A DNA stretch of 49,175 nucleotides, taken from Candidatus Aegiribacteria sp. Its GTDB lineage: Bacteria; Fermentibacterota; Fermentibacteria; Fermentibacterales; JCC-6. The notes under the pieces are model-generated. The model ran no database searches and was not told the DNA's origin. It saw only the letters and a list, made by a program, of their open reading frames with translations. The position numbers were made by a program, and so were the translations under genes. The DNA is taken from contig JAIORS010000175.1 in NCBI GenBank assembly GCA_021108005.1, positions 1-49,175 of the forward strand, in the 5' to 3' direction. Below are positions 8,182 through 17,225 of this stretch, piece after piece; position 1 is the first letter of the stretch, and every line of letters starts with the position of its first letter.

Positions 8182-10419
8182 TCAGTTCAGAAGAATGAGT
8201 TTGCCTGTCGCGATTGAGGAACCGCATTCAACTCGGTACATGTACATTCCCCTGGATACAGGCACGCCTCTTTCATCGGTACCATCCCAGATCACGGAAT
8301 GCTGTTGCGCTGAATGATTACCGTCTGCGAGAGTTCTTACGATGCGGCCTGACATATCAAAGACATTGATGTTGACATTTGCCTCTGCCGGTACGCTATA
8401 CTGTATCACTACTGAGCCGAAGAATGGATTCGGCGAGATCGCGCACTGAAGAACATTTCCGATATCTGAAGAATGCGACGAGGATATTCCGGTTGTTCCG
8501 GGATCGAAAGAGGATAATCCGCTGTCATCCGTTCCGAACCAGACAACTTCCCCTTCTCCCATGCCGGCCGCGTTTACTTCGTTGTCCGCGAGGCCTTCCG
8601 TCTGTGAGTAGGAGGTCCATCCTGCTCCATTCTCATAACTGGCAGCGCCATCCAGAGTTGAAATCCATACGATCCCCGAATCGGAGACACAAATATCGGT
8701 TACGTAGTTATCCGGCAGACCGTCGGCTGTTGTATAATTCGTCCACGTTCCGCTGGAGAAATGACTTACGCCGCCCATTGTCGCTATCCACTTGCCATCG
8801 AATTCATCAAATGCTATGGCCTGGACATGATCTTCAATAAGGCCGCTGTTGCCAGTATGATAGTCTGTCCAGTTTGAGGGATAATGGAACTTGCTTATAC
8901 CCTCTTCGGTTCCTATCCAGAGAGTATCCGCGTTATCAACATAGACCTGCAGGCCGTCATCGTCGATTAGACCACTGTTCTGAAGATAGTAATTGGTCCA
9001 TGAAGATCCGTCGAATCTGGAAAGGGCTCCGTCCTGGCCACCCGGACCACTCCAGCCTGAGGTTCCGAACCAGAGGTTTCCGTAGCTGTCGGATGCTGCT
9101 GACAGCACAATATCTCCCAGAAGATCGGAGTTACCGGTATTGTAGTTAGTCCAGGTTGTTCCGTCGTACTTCCATACCCCCATAAACTGAGAACCTGCCC
9201 AAAGTACGTTATCTGCAATATGAACGTCGTTGATGTTGTTATCTACTAGACCGCAGTTATCTGACGTGTAGCATGACCATGCGCTTCCATCGTACAATGC
9301 GATACCGCTGTGATCTGTTCCGAAATATAGAGAGACATCTGAAGTTCCGACATCTCCGTACTCTATTGAAGTAAAATAGTTGGTATGCGGTTCGTTAGAT
9401 GTTTCAAGGTATTGCCATGTGGATGTTCCATCGTAACCTGCGGTTCCGTAATACGCTGTACCGAACCATGTCACTCCGCCAGCGTTGGCAATCGAATAAA
9501 CGTAGGGATCGGGAAGTCCGGAGTTCGCCGGGGTCAGAATGTCCCATGAACCATTATCGTATCTGGCAACACCGGCGGTTGTGGGTGTTGGAGACGCCGG
9601 ATGGTTAGAAATCCATACTGTGGAATCAGGCTCGACCTCGAATGCCTCGATATTGTTTCCCAGAAGGGAGCTGTTGCCGTTATCGTAATGAGTCCAGGAA
9701 GTGCCGTTGTAAAGGAACACATAATTCGTCCAGCTTCCTGCCCAGACACTATCCCTGCCATCTACCGTAAGTGAAAGAAAATACTGCCCGATACTGCTGC
9801 CCGGGTCCGGATTATGGTATGTCCAGGAAGTGCCGTCGTACATCGATACTCCGCCCGGGTCGCCGTAGTTGTCGGGATTGTTTGCGGTCCAGATATGGTT
9901 CTGCGAGTCGACTCCCATTCCGCGGACAGCAATGTTTGTTGCTCCTCCGCCGAGATCGGTGAAAACTTCCATTGTTGTTCCGGTTAATTTAGCGCAGCCG
10001 TGTCCGGTTCCAAACCACATGGACGTGCCCTGATCCTGTACGATGCAGTAGACTCTGTTATCGGGCAGAAGGGAATTATCAGTGTTGTATACTGTCCATG
10101 TGCTGCCATCGTAACACTGTACACCCTCGGTTGTTCCGAACCAGATGTTTCCCGAATTGTCAATAAAGACTTCTTTAACATTCTGATCCGCAAGCCCTTC
10201 TGTGGTAGTGAACTTCTGATATGTCTGTGCAGAAATGTTCCAGAGGAGAGCTCCGCCTCTGGTCCCGGCCCAGAGATCGTTGCCGTCGACTGCCAGCCCG
10301 CTTACAAAGCCGGCTTCCGTATATGTTGTCCAGGTTCCCGCAAAACATGTGCCTGAAAGCAATGTCGCCGCAAACAGGATAAGTGAAAAGCCTATGATGT
10401 TTTTTCTGCAATTCTCCAT
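8182..10419 (-). CDS. Secreted two-component-regulator-type beta-propeller with C-terminal sorting domain
   Basis: Signal peptide (residues 1-27, cleavage likely after CFA) followed by about 620 residues of repeats of the form WTxYTxxNSxLxxNxVxxI...GxxWFGT (Reg_prop blades), enough for two seven-bladed propellers. About 80 C-terminal residues match a FlgD-Ig / Por-type sorting domain (NPFFGSVVIQYSVP, VFDMSGRIVRTL, HSVIWDGTDERG, GMYMYRVE). In FCB bacteria such domains direct export through a type IX-like system and cell-surface attachment. No DNA-binding or kinase domain is present, so it is a surface or secreted protein of unknown ligand. Part of its 3' end is copied at 2982-3170. Confidence 0.85.
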   Translation of the reverse strand: MENCRKNIIGFSLILFAATLLSGTCFAGTWTTYTEAGFVSGLAVDGNDLWAGTRGGALLWNISAQTYQKFTTTEGLADQNVKEVFIDNSGNIWFGTTEGVQCYDGSTWTVYNTDNSLLPDNRVYCIVQDQGTSMWFGTGHGCAKLTGTTMEVFTDLGGGATNIAVRGMGVDSQNHIWTANNPDNYGDPGGVSMYDGTSWTYHNPDPGSSIGQYFLSLTVDGRDSVWAGSWTNYVFLYNGTSWTHYDNGNSSLLGNNIEAFEVEPDSTVWISNHPASPTPTTAGVARYDNGSWDILTPANSGLPDPYVYSIANAGGVTWFGTAYYGTAGYDGTSTWQYLETSNEPHTNYFTSIEYGDVGTSDVSLYFGTDHSGIALYDGSAWSCYTSDNCGLVDNNINDVHIADNVLWAGSQFMGVWKYDGTTWTNYNTGNSDLLGDIVLSAASDSYGNLWFGTSGWSGPGGQDGALSRFDGSSWTNYYLQNSGLIDDDGLQVYVDNADTLWIGTEEGISKFHYPSNWTDYHTGNSGLIEDHVQAIAFDEFDGKWIATMGGVSHFSSGTWTNYTTADGLPDNYVTDICVSDSGIVWISTLDGAASYENGAGWTSYSQTEGLADNEVNAAGMGEGEVVWFGTDDSGLSSFDPGTTGISSSHSSDIGNVLQCAISPNPFFGSVVIQYSVPAEANVNINVFDMSGRIVRTLADGNHSAQQHSVIWDGTDERGVPVSRGMYMYRVECGSSIATGKLILLN

Positions 10420-10598
10420 ATGTATCCTTTCTTGATATACTCAATAGAACATTACTAAAAATTGTACCATTCATTTCAATTCGCAAGTATACTGCGAGAC
10501 ACACAAACTATCCAATATTGAAACTCATCTGTTTCATCAATAGAGTCTTTTCTTACCTGTTGTTGCCTGCCGTAGATTGATTCTTGTATTTTTCTCTC

Positions 10599-12251
10599 AT
10601 GTATAAAATATCCGCTGATTCAATTAGAAAAATAGAACCTCTGATTCTACTGGCCATTATGCTGCTTGCTTTAATGGTGCGCCTTCCTGTGCTTATCAGG
10701 AATCCTGTTCCGGCGGGAGACGGTATAGCATCCAATCTGGAAGTTGCAGTTAACCTCCGGGAGGAATGTGGCTTCTCCACTATGCGGAAATGGACCCTTT
10801 ACAACGATTCCATGGATAATGTAAGGCCCGAGGGCAACAGGCAGCCTGCTATGGCGGTTTTTCTATATGTCCTTTTTATGATAACCGGTCCGGGGTTCAC
10901 TGCGGCACAGGTACTGTCCCTCTTCATTGGAACCGTATGTCTGCTGACGTGCTGGTTATGGATAAGAAGGAATTTTGGAATTATTCCGGCATTGTTCTCA
11001 GTACTGGTACTGTCAATAACCCCATTGTTCGTCTGGTATTCAACCCAGCCGGATAGTCTTCTTCTGTTTACCACACTGTTTTTTGTGACACTTGTTGTGG
11101 CGGATACGGAAACACTCAGCTTCAGAAGGATAATTGTTCTGGGAATTCTATCCGGACTGGCCTACCTGACCAGAACGCAGGGCATGCTTCTTGCGTTTTC
11201 AATTGGAGTCTGGGTGCTTGTCAGGGGAAGAGAAAAAAGGATATTGAAAATTCTTCTGTTCGTTCTTGTATTTATCCTTACATGCATGCCCTGGTTTATT
11301 CGTAATTATGAAGCCTTTGGTTCTCCCACATTTACCCAGAACGGCCAGTTCCTGCTGAATGAGAATCACGGTGCTGCCTACGAAGTCAGGGAAAACGCTC
11401 CCGGCCCCACTGATATGTTTCGCAATCAGGGGCCTGCAGCTGTTCTTGTCTATATAATCAAGGGGACATTGAGGGTGATGGAACCTGTGACAACCGGTTC
11501 ACTGCACAGAGGAGAGAATTTCGGACAACCCTCTATGGTTGGTTTTGCTGTTCTTGCACTGCTGGCTCTCTCATCCTCATCAATTCGCAGAAAGATGCTT
11601 CTGCCCCTGATTGCGGCCCTTCCTGTCATGGCAGTTCTTACTCTTCATGAACACAGCGGGAGATACCTGGCTTTTTTCATAGTTATCGTTACCGGATTGG
11701 GCTCGGCGGGACTCATGAGGCTGCTGAAGCTTGCCGGAAAGAAAGCAACGGTTATCGCCGGAATCCTCCTTCTGCTGCCCTTTGTACTGCCACTGGGACG
11801 CCTTCTTGCTGTGGATTCTACTGAAAGAGCAGCAGAAGCTCAGGAAATATCACAATGGTTAACAACAATCTCTTCCGAGGATGACTGGGTTGTTACGTAT
11901 CCCAGCGTGGAGTTGTTCATCTGGCAGTATCGACGCCCCACGCTTACGATGCCCAACGATTACCAGATGCTTCTCTGGCCCTGCCTGGAAAAACATGAGG
12001 TAAGGTATATTGTTGTGGACAGTTACCTTCCGGTTATGAGACCTCACCTTTCGGAGAGATGGGTACGATCACCGGGCGGTGGCTGGGCAATCACCGATCC
12101 TCCCGCATTCCTCACGGAGGTTTACAGAAGCGCTTCGGGAGAATCCATTGTGTACGAAATGACAGGACAGGTTCCCGAAGGGTTCATGCATGTGGATACG
12201 CTGCCCAGGGATAATATGCGGGCATTGTCTTCGGGTGGCATACCTCGCTGA
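10599..12251 (+). CDS. Polytopic membrane glycosyltransferase, GT39 / ArnT-like
   Basis: About 550 residues with roughly ten hydrophobic segments and a short N-terminal cytoplasmic tail. An extracytoplasmic loop after the first segment carries acidic residues (VPAGDGIASNLE) of the kind used by GT-C enzymes, followed by NRQPAMAVFLYVLF and later RTQGML. This is the layout of ArnT / PMT-family transferases that use polyprenyl-phosphate sugars at the periplasmic face. The ATG at 10599 is preferred, and a TTG at 10584 is an alternative. The leader and first codons are duplicated at 6760-6806. Substrate is unknown; its place next to a GT-B enzyme suggests surface glycan or glycoprotein modification. 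Confidence 0.75.
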   Translation: MYKISADSIRKIEPLILLAIMLLALMVRLPVLIRNPVPAGDGIASNLEVAVNLREECGFSTMRKWTLYNDSMDNVRPEGNRQPAMAVFLYVLFMITGPGFTAAQVLSLFIGTVCLLTCWLWIRRNFGIIPALFSVLVLSITPLFVWYSTQPDSLLLFTTLFFVTLVVADTETLSFRRIIVLGILSGLAYLTRTQGMLLAFSIGVWVLVRGREKRILKILLFVLVFILTCMPWFIRNYEAFGSPTFTQNGQFLLNENHGAAYEVRENAPGPTDMFRNQGPAAVLVYIIKGTLRVMEPVTTGSLHRGENFGQPSMVGFAVLALLALSSSSIRRKMLLPLIAALPVMAVLTLHEHSGRYLAFFIVIVTGLGSAGLMRLLKLAGKKATVIAGILLLLPFVLPLGRLLAVDSTERAAEAQEISQWLTTISSEDDWVVTYPSVELFIWQYRRPTLTMPNDYQMLLWPCLEKHEVRYIVVDSYLPVMRPHLSERWVRSPGGGWAITDPPAFLTEVYRSASGESIVYEMTGQVPEGFMHVDTLPRDNMRALSSGGIPR

Positions 12252-12262
12252 TTAATCCTGTG

Positions 12263-13750
12263 TTATTCAAGCAGAGTGAACTTAACGGTTTCCGTTCCGT
12301 GGAGACCTGAAGCCCTTACAATGTAAACCCCGCTTACCGCATTTCCCGGAACCCAGCTTATGCGGTGGGATCCCTGATTGAATTCCTCATCAGCGATTGT
12401 CTCAAGTAGACGTCCTGATATACCGTAAACGGATACATTTACCCTGCATTCCCGCATGACCGTTATGTTAACATCAAGACAATCCGAAACCGGATTTACC
12501 GGGCATGAAAGGATCAGAAAGGAAGTATTTTCATCAGATGATGATTCACCTTCAACTGACAGCAATCCTTCACCGATGTCAAGTATAATTCCCTCAATGA
12601 TATTCAAGCTGTAAGGCATTCCTGACAGAGGGAACTGATACCAGCCGTTGTAACTTCCACCCCAGCCGAAATTCAGGTGATAGAATTCATCGGTGTTGTA
12701 GCCATCGATGATAAGATTATGGCCGCAGGTCGGTGGCTCCGCGTCCACAACGGCAAGATGAGCCGGCATGGCGCCTATCATATTTTCCGATAGCCTCTCG
12801 TAAAGGCTGTCTGAAGATGCTTCGAGAAGACTGCAGCTGGTGAAGTTGAACTTCAGGTAGGCATCGTAGGCCTGGCCAACCCCGTAAGTACCGGAGCCGG
12901 ATGCGGAATAAACCTGTTTGCACGCCGCGCCGCAGGCGTATACAAGAGCAGCTTTATCTGAAGAAGTAATTGTTTCATGGTTTATATAGTGGTTTTCCAG
13001 TGTATCCAGATATACGTTCAACTCGGGCCAGGAAGGGAAATCGTGGGCTATGTGATCATCGTCTATCCAGTAATTCTCATAGTAATTATGTTGATAATCG
13101 TCAGCGTCACTGAACTGTGTACCTTTTGTTGTTTCCTCAAAATTCAGAATTGATGCCATAGCAACTGCGGGACAACCGGCAAGACTTCTGGAACTTGAAG
13201 TCAGATCCATGGGGCAATAGTTATTATAGGGCGCACTCTGAGTCCAGTTTTCCATGAGCCATCCTTCTGTGGGGGTAGTTCCCGCAGGAGGCCACTGTTC
13301 TCTAAGATGGTCGGACAACAGCACATATTTACCAGAGGAATACTCTTCCCACCATGTACGATGCAGCTGAAGCAGTTCCGAAGGAGCATCATGCAGGGAT
13401 GATAGCCTCAGTTCCATATCCGTTTTTATCATGTCAAGAAGAACACTGTTCTCCTCACCTTCAACCCTGCAGTTGTTAGAATAGGAAAAAGCTATCACGG
13501 GAGGCAGCTCGTTATCGGCAGATGTTACTATATATCCCGCAGGGCTCAGTTCGAAGGCGAACGCCAGAGTCTCGTTTCCCTGACCTCCTTCAAGAACGAT
13601 GCAGTCAGCAATTGAGAAATCAGCATCCTGTCCGTCACGGATCAGTTTCGATTTGATAACGTTCAGGGCTTCGTACCGGTCAACCGGTATTGCGTTCAGA
13701 ACACCGAAGAGAAACAGGGGAATGGACATGAATACGATGGTAAACCTCAT
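12263..13750 (-). CDS. Secreted C10 (streptopain-like) cysteine protease with sorting domain
   Basis: Signal peptide (about 1-20), then a propeptide of about 140 residues similar to the SpeB / Spi inhibitory region (SPAGYIVTSADNELPPVIAFS). The papain-fold catalytic domain has the nucleophile Cys193 in LAGCPAVAMASI and His344 in CGHNLIIDGY, followed by FHLNFGWGG-type residues. The known SpeB zymogen uses Cys192 and His340, so the spacing fits well. The C-terminal 90 residues form the FlgD-Ig/Por sorting domain (CPVNPVSDCLDVNI, VYGISGRLLETI, GVYIVRASG). It is probably exported and surface-anchored. The start ATG follows AGGAGG at 5-6 bases. Confidence 0.88.
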   Translation of the reverse strand: MRFTIVFMSIPLFLFGVLNAIPVDRYEALNVIKSKLIRDGQDADFSIADCIVLEGGQGNETLAFAFELSPAGYIVTSADNELPPVIAFSYSNNCRVEGEENSVLLDMIKTDMELRLSSLHDAPSELLQLHRTWWEEYSSGKYVLLSDHLREQWPPAGTTPTEGWLMENWTQSAPYNNYCPMDLTSSSRSLAGCPAVAMASILNFEETTKGTQFSDADDYQHNYYENYWIDDDHIAHDFPSWPELNVYLDTLENHYINHETITSSDKAALVYACGAACKQVYSASGSGTYGVGQAYDAYLKFNFTSCSLLEASSDSLYERLSENMIGAMPAHLAVVDAEPPTCGHNLIIDGYNTDEFYHLNFGWGGSYNGWYQFPLSGMPYSLNIIEGIILDIGEGLLSVEGESSSDENTSFLILSCPVNPVSDCLDVNITVMRECRVNVSVYGISGRLLETIADEEFNQGSHRISWVPGNAVSGVYIVRASGLHGTETVKFTLLE

Positions 13751-13963
13751 TTAAGCCTCCTGTGTTGATTCGGTTCCAGATTATTTCGGATGGAATATAG
13801 ACGAAAATGTGTTTCAGCCAAAATCTGAAGCTGCAGTGATTCCTCATAAGGATTCTGGCAGGTACTGAGTATGTAGTATATATTTCCATTAAGCGCCTCG
13901 TTACAGCCAGTTGTTGAACTAAAAGGATTTATGGCTGCTTTACGGATATTTCAAGGAGTGATG

Positions 13964-15439
13964 ATGTTGAGTACACATTGTAAAAAGTATAGCACAATAT
14001 GGATGTACATTCTGCCGCTGTTCGTGTGTTCTCAATTAGCGCGAACTAATACAGTTATTGGCACCAGTACGCAATCAACAGCCACTGAAAGATGCAATGC
14101 GAGATTGATCGTAGAAGACCTTACAGGTACTTTCCATGTGGTTTATTACGACAATGGAGTATATCATACATATTTGAACGATGGCGCTGATACCTGGTCA
14201 GATCCATATTTGATCGAGAGCATAGCCAGAAATCCATCAATTGCAATAGACTCCGAAAATCAGCTGCACCTTGTTTACAAAAAAGGAGGTGTCTCAGCTT
14301 ACGATATCGTTCAACGGATCTACAGCGGTGGAGCATGGAGCGGCGAAACCCTTGTTCATCATTCAGCTTTTGAGGTATCCCGCCCTGTTCTGGCTGTTGA
14401 TACAGGGGATAACCTGCATTGTGTCTGGCAAAGAGCGGGAGGCGGATCAACGCCGAATTCAGAAATCTATTACAGTAAGTGCACGTCAGGAAGCGGCTGG
14501 GGCAGCGCTTACTGTGTAAGTCAGTCTTACGGCGCTTCGGAGTATCCAACATTGACGATGGATTGGAATAATAACGTTTACGTTTTCTGGAAAGACTCGG
14601 GCGAGGATATCAGCAGTCCGAAAAAGGTGCTGATGAGGAAGTATACGGTTGGATCTGGCTGGGACACGGATTATACGATTGTTGCAATGACCAGTGCCGG
14701 AGATAATTGGGCTACAATGGATCCCTGCGCTGTTTGCGATTCCGATAATAACATCCATCTTGTATGGGCCGATTCGCACAGTGGTAACAAGGAGGTTTAT
14801 TACAAGCAGTTACCGAGCGGAAGCACAACGAATATCAGCAACACATCGTACAGATCTTCGCGTCCCACAATAAGCATTGATACTCAGGACAACCTGTATG
14901 TGGCCTGGGAAGATAAAATCGATAATATCAGTCATGAAATATTGCTTAGATGGTACGATAACATGTCTTCTGTCTGGTCAGTTTCCATAAATATCAGTAA
15001 TACTCCCGGTTCCGATTCAAGGCATCCCAATTGCGCGTTGGAAAAGAAGAGTAGCCTGATTTCGATATGGACTGAAGGTAGTAGTCCAAACTACCAGATC
15101 ATGTTCAACGAAACCGAATATGTTTCAATAGAAACTGAATACGGACATTCTCTTGTTACCGGAAACCGCCTTGCGCAGAACTGTCCAAATCCATTCAATT
15201 CCGTAACCACAATAGGATACAATCTGCCCGTTGTAAGTGAGAACATCAATCTGCGAATTTTTGACACTTCCGGCAGACTCGTAAGAACTATTATTGATGA
15301 GCCTCTTGATGCAGGATATCATTCAGCGATCTGGGACGGAAAAGATGAAAACAGCCAGGATGTTCCTTACGGGCTGTACATATATATGTTCAAAAGCGCG
15401 GGTTACATCGAAACAAGGCAGTGTATTGTATTAAGATAA
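13964..15439 (+). CDS. Secreted BNR/sialidase-like propeller protein with sorting domain
   Basis: Hydrophobic leader WMYILPLFVCSQLART, then about 370 residues of repeats of the type PSIAIDSENQLHLVY and LYVAWED, as in sialidase-like or BNR-type six-bladed propellers. The C-terminal sorting domain reads QNCPNPFNSVTTIGYNLP, then FDTSGRLVRTI, WDGKDENSQDV and YGLYIYMF. No sialidase catalytic Arg triad or Asp-box set is obvious, so enzymatic activity is doubtful. The ATG at 13964 sits 5 bases after AAGGAG and leaves a good signal peptide; ATG 13931 with its own AAGGA would add 11 residues. Confidence 0.75.
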   Translation: MLSTHCKKYSTIWMYILPLFVCSQLARTNTVIGTSTQSTATERCNARLIVEDLTGTFHVVYYDNGVYHTYLNDGADTWSDPYLIESIARNPSIAIDSENQLHLVYKKGGVSAYDIVQRIYSGGAWSGETLVHHSAFEVSRPVLAVDTGDNLHCVWQRAGGGSTPNSEIYYSKCTSGSGWGSAYCVSQSYGASEYPTLTMDWNNNVYVFWKDSGEDISSPKKVLMRKYTVGSGWDTDYTIVAMTSAGDNWATMDPCAVCDSDNNIHLVWADSHSGNKEVYYKQLPSGSTTNISNTSYRSSRPTISIDTQDNLYVAWEDKIDNISHEILLRWYDNMSSVWSVSINISNTPGSDSRHPNCALEKKSSLISIWTEGSSPNYQIMFNETEYVSIETEYGHSLVTGNRLAQNCPNPFNSVTTIGYNLPVVSENINLRIFDTSGRLVRTIIDEPLDAGYHSAIWDGKDENSQDVPYGLYIYMFKSAGYIETRQCIVLR

Positions 15440-15640
15440 AGTATCGTTGTAGCATGCCACCTCCAACAGGATCATTTACGGGATCATTTTTTATATTACT
15501 TCACTCGGTTTATCAGTATTTGAAAGGGTGGATCTCGTATTCTCTTTGCAAATATTGGAACATAGATCGAAATTGAACGTATATAGCAATAGCAATTCTG
15601 TTCCGTGTGACAGATGTGAAATCTGAAAGGGGAGTTTGTA

Positions 15641-16219
15641 TTGAGAAATGTTAAAACTTTAGCAGCTGTTCTTATCACTATAGGACTGCTTCTGTCCGGT
15701 TGCATGACTACTACCCAGCTGGCTACTCTCGGAGTGCCTTTGAATTATGCCAGGTCTCCTGTTCTTGATTCCAGGGCTCAATGGAGGACTGTAATACTGC
15801 CTCCATCGGCAACTCCTACATGCAGGCTTACCGATGTGAGCGGATTGAGTGATTACGCCGGGATGGCTCTGCTGAGAACGGGTCAATTCTCACTGGTGGA
15901 CAGATCGGTTATCGATCAGCTTCTACAGGAGCAGGAATTCTCCTATTCCGGTGTGGTTGATCAGGCTACCGCTGTTCAGCTGGGCAAGCTTCTTGGAGCT
16001 GAGGCGGTAATGACGATAAATATCGGCCCCATCACGCATGACAGCTTCTGGGACGATGAACCTGCGCAGCGTGATGCAAGCCTTCATGTTAAAATTGTCT
16101 CAGTTGAGACTTCAGAGGTGCTCTACACATCCACCGGCGAAGGCACATGCTTTGAAGGAGCCGAAGGGGCTTTGAAAATGGCCCTCGAGGTTTCCCTGAT
16201 GGGTCTTACACAGCAATAA
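15641..16219 (+). CDS. CsgG-family lipoprotein
   Basis: 192-residue lipoprotein with signal and lipobox LLLSGC (Cys21). The mature part resembles the periplasmic domain of CsgG / HfaB-type proteins: a short NxLLRTGQFSLVDRSVID segment, a helix QLLQEQEF, then VQLGKLLGAEAVMTINIGPI. The start is a TTG, 6-7 bases after AAGGGGAG. It leads a three-gene run with two more lipoproteins (gaps of 7 and 3 bases), which are probably one operon acting at the outer membrane or periplasm. The 200-base gap upstream shows no gene. Confidence 0.7.
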   Translation: MRNVKTLAAVLITIGLLLSGCMTTTQLATLGVPLNYARSPVLDSRAQWRTVILPPSATPTCRLTDVSGLSDYAGMALLRTGQFSLVDRSVIDQLLQEQEFSYSGVVDQATAVQLGKLLGAEAVMTINIGPITHDSFWDDEPAQRDASLHVKIVSVETSEVLYTSTGEGTCFEGAEGALKMALEVSLMGLTQQ

Positions 16220-16226
16220 CAAAGGA

Positions 16227-17213
16227 ATGAAAATGAAAAATGCTTATTTGTTTTTACTATCGGTGCTGATTGTTCTTACCGCCTGCGGAACTACAGCAAC
16301 CAGGCCGACTGGAAATCAGGCTGTTTTGGCGGCATCAGAGACCCTTTTGGAAGAATCAGCTGACCGTACTGCGGTATCTGTCCTGAGCGTGGAACCGGAG
16401 CTTCCAACACCGATCCTGCAATGTGCTGTCCCTGGTGATGTTGAGGAAACAGTCATGAGTGGAGAAATTGACTGGTCAGGTAACACTGTCCGGGCAACGG
16501 GAACAGGTGTCCTTGATCCGGATAATTCCAATATAGCCCAGGCCAGGCTGATGGCTGAACGGGCTGCTGTGGTTGTCGCTCAGCGCAATCTCCTGGAAAC
16601 TGTACAAGGGGTTAGAGTTGATTCTGAAACCCGGGTTGTGAATTTCATGACGGACTACGATGTGATCTATACGCGTGTTGAGGGTATTGTCAGGAATTCC
16701 CGTCAGGTCGGGCCAGCCAGATACGATTCCCTTGCCGGGATTATTGAAGTTGAACTCGAAATGGAGATACACAGTCCCCAGGGTCTTTCGGGTGCTCTCA
16801 GTTCAGTACTTGGCGGCTCCGAAATAACCGACACGCCGATGTCTCCTCAGACGAGAGAATTCCTTGAACAGTACTCCGCACTTGTATTCGATGGCAGTCA
16901 GGCGGGGCTTCAGCCTTCGATGTATCCTAAAATCTATGACGCAAACGGCAACCTTCTGTTGGACACCATGGACTACACATCGTACCTCGGTTCCGCGGGT
17001 CAGACGGCGATGCAGTTCATTTCAGATCTTGATCATATACTTGCACAGCCGGTTTTCTCACAATCCCCATTGGTGGTTAATGTCCGTCAGGTGACCGGGC
17101 AGTTCGGCTCGGATATTGTGCTGGGACAGGAGGAATCTGATACACTTGGCTGGCTGAGAACGGGGCTTCCTTTCCTTATGACCGCAGGTCGTTTTCTTTT
17201 GAATGTTCTGTAG
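16227..17213 (+). CDS. LPP20-family lipoprotein
   Basis: Lipoprotein signal with VLTACG (Cys at about 20). After a low-complexity linker, residues about 90-180 form an LPP20-type domain: ARLMAERAAVVVAQRNLLET, then VRVDSETRVVNF, YTRVEGIVRNSR and VELEMEI. LPP20 proteins include Helicobacter outer-membrane lipoproteins and are related to FlgP-type flagellar basal-disc proteins. About 130 extra C-terminal residues are not recognised. It lies 7 bases after the CsgG-like gene. No flagellar genes are in view, so a flagellar role is not supported. Confidence 0.65.
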   Translation: MKMKNAYLFLLSVLIVLTACGTTATRPTGNQAVLAASETLLEESADRTAVSVLSVEPELPTPILQCAVPGDVEETVMSGEIDWSGNTVRATGTGVLDPDNSNIAQARLMAERAAVVVAQRNLLETVQGVRVDSETRVVNFMTDYDVIYTRVEGIVRNSRQVGPARYDSLAGIIEVELEMEIHSPQGLSGALSSVLGGSEITDTPMSPQTREFLEQYSALVFDGSQAGLQPSMYPKIYDANGNLLLDTMDYTSYLGSAGQTAMQFISDLDHILAQPVFSQSPLVVNVRQVTGQFGSDIVLGQEESDTLGWLRTGLPFLMTAGRFLLNVL

Positions 17214-17225
17214 CGGGTGACCGGA

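Noticed and set aside
13911-13925. Cassette repeat copy (CAGTTGTTGAACTA, also at 22531)
   Set aside because: Only 14 bases match, outside any attC-like structure, so chance is adequate.
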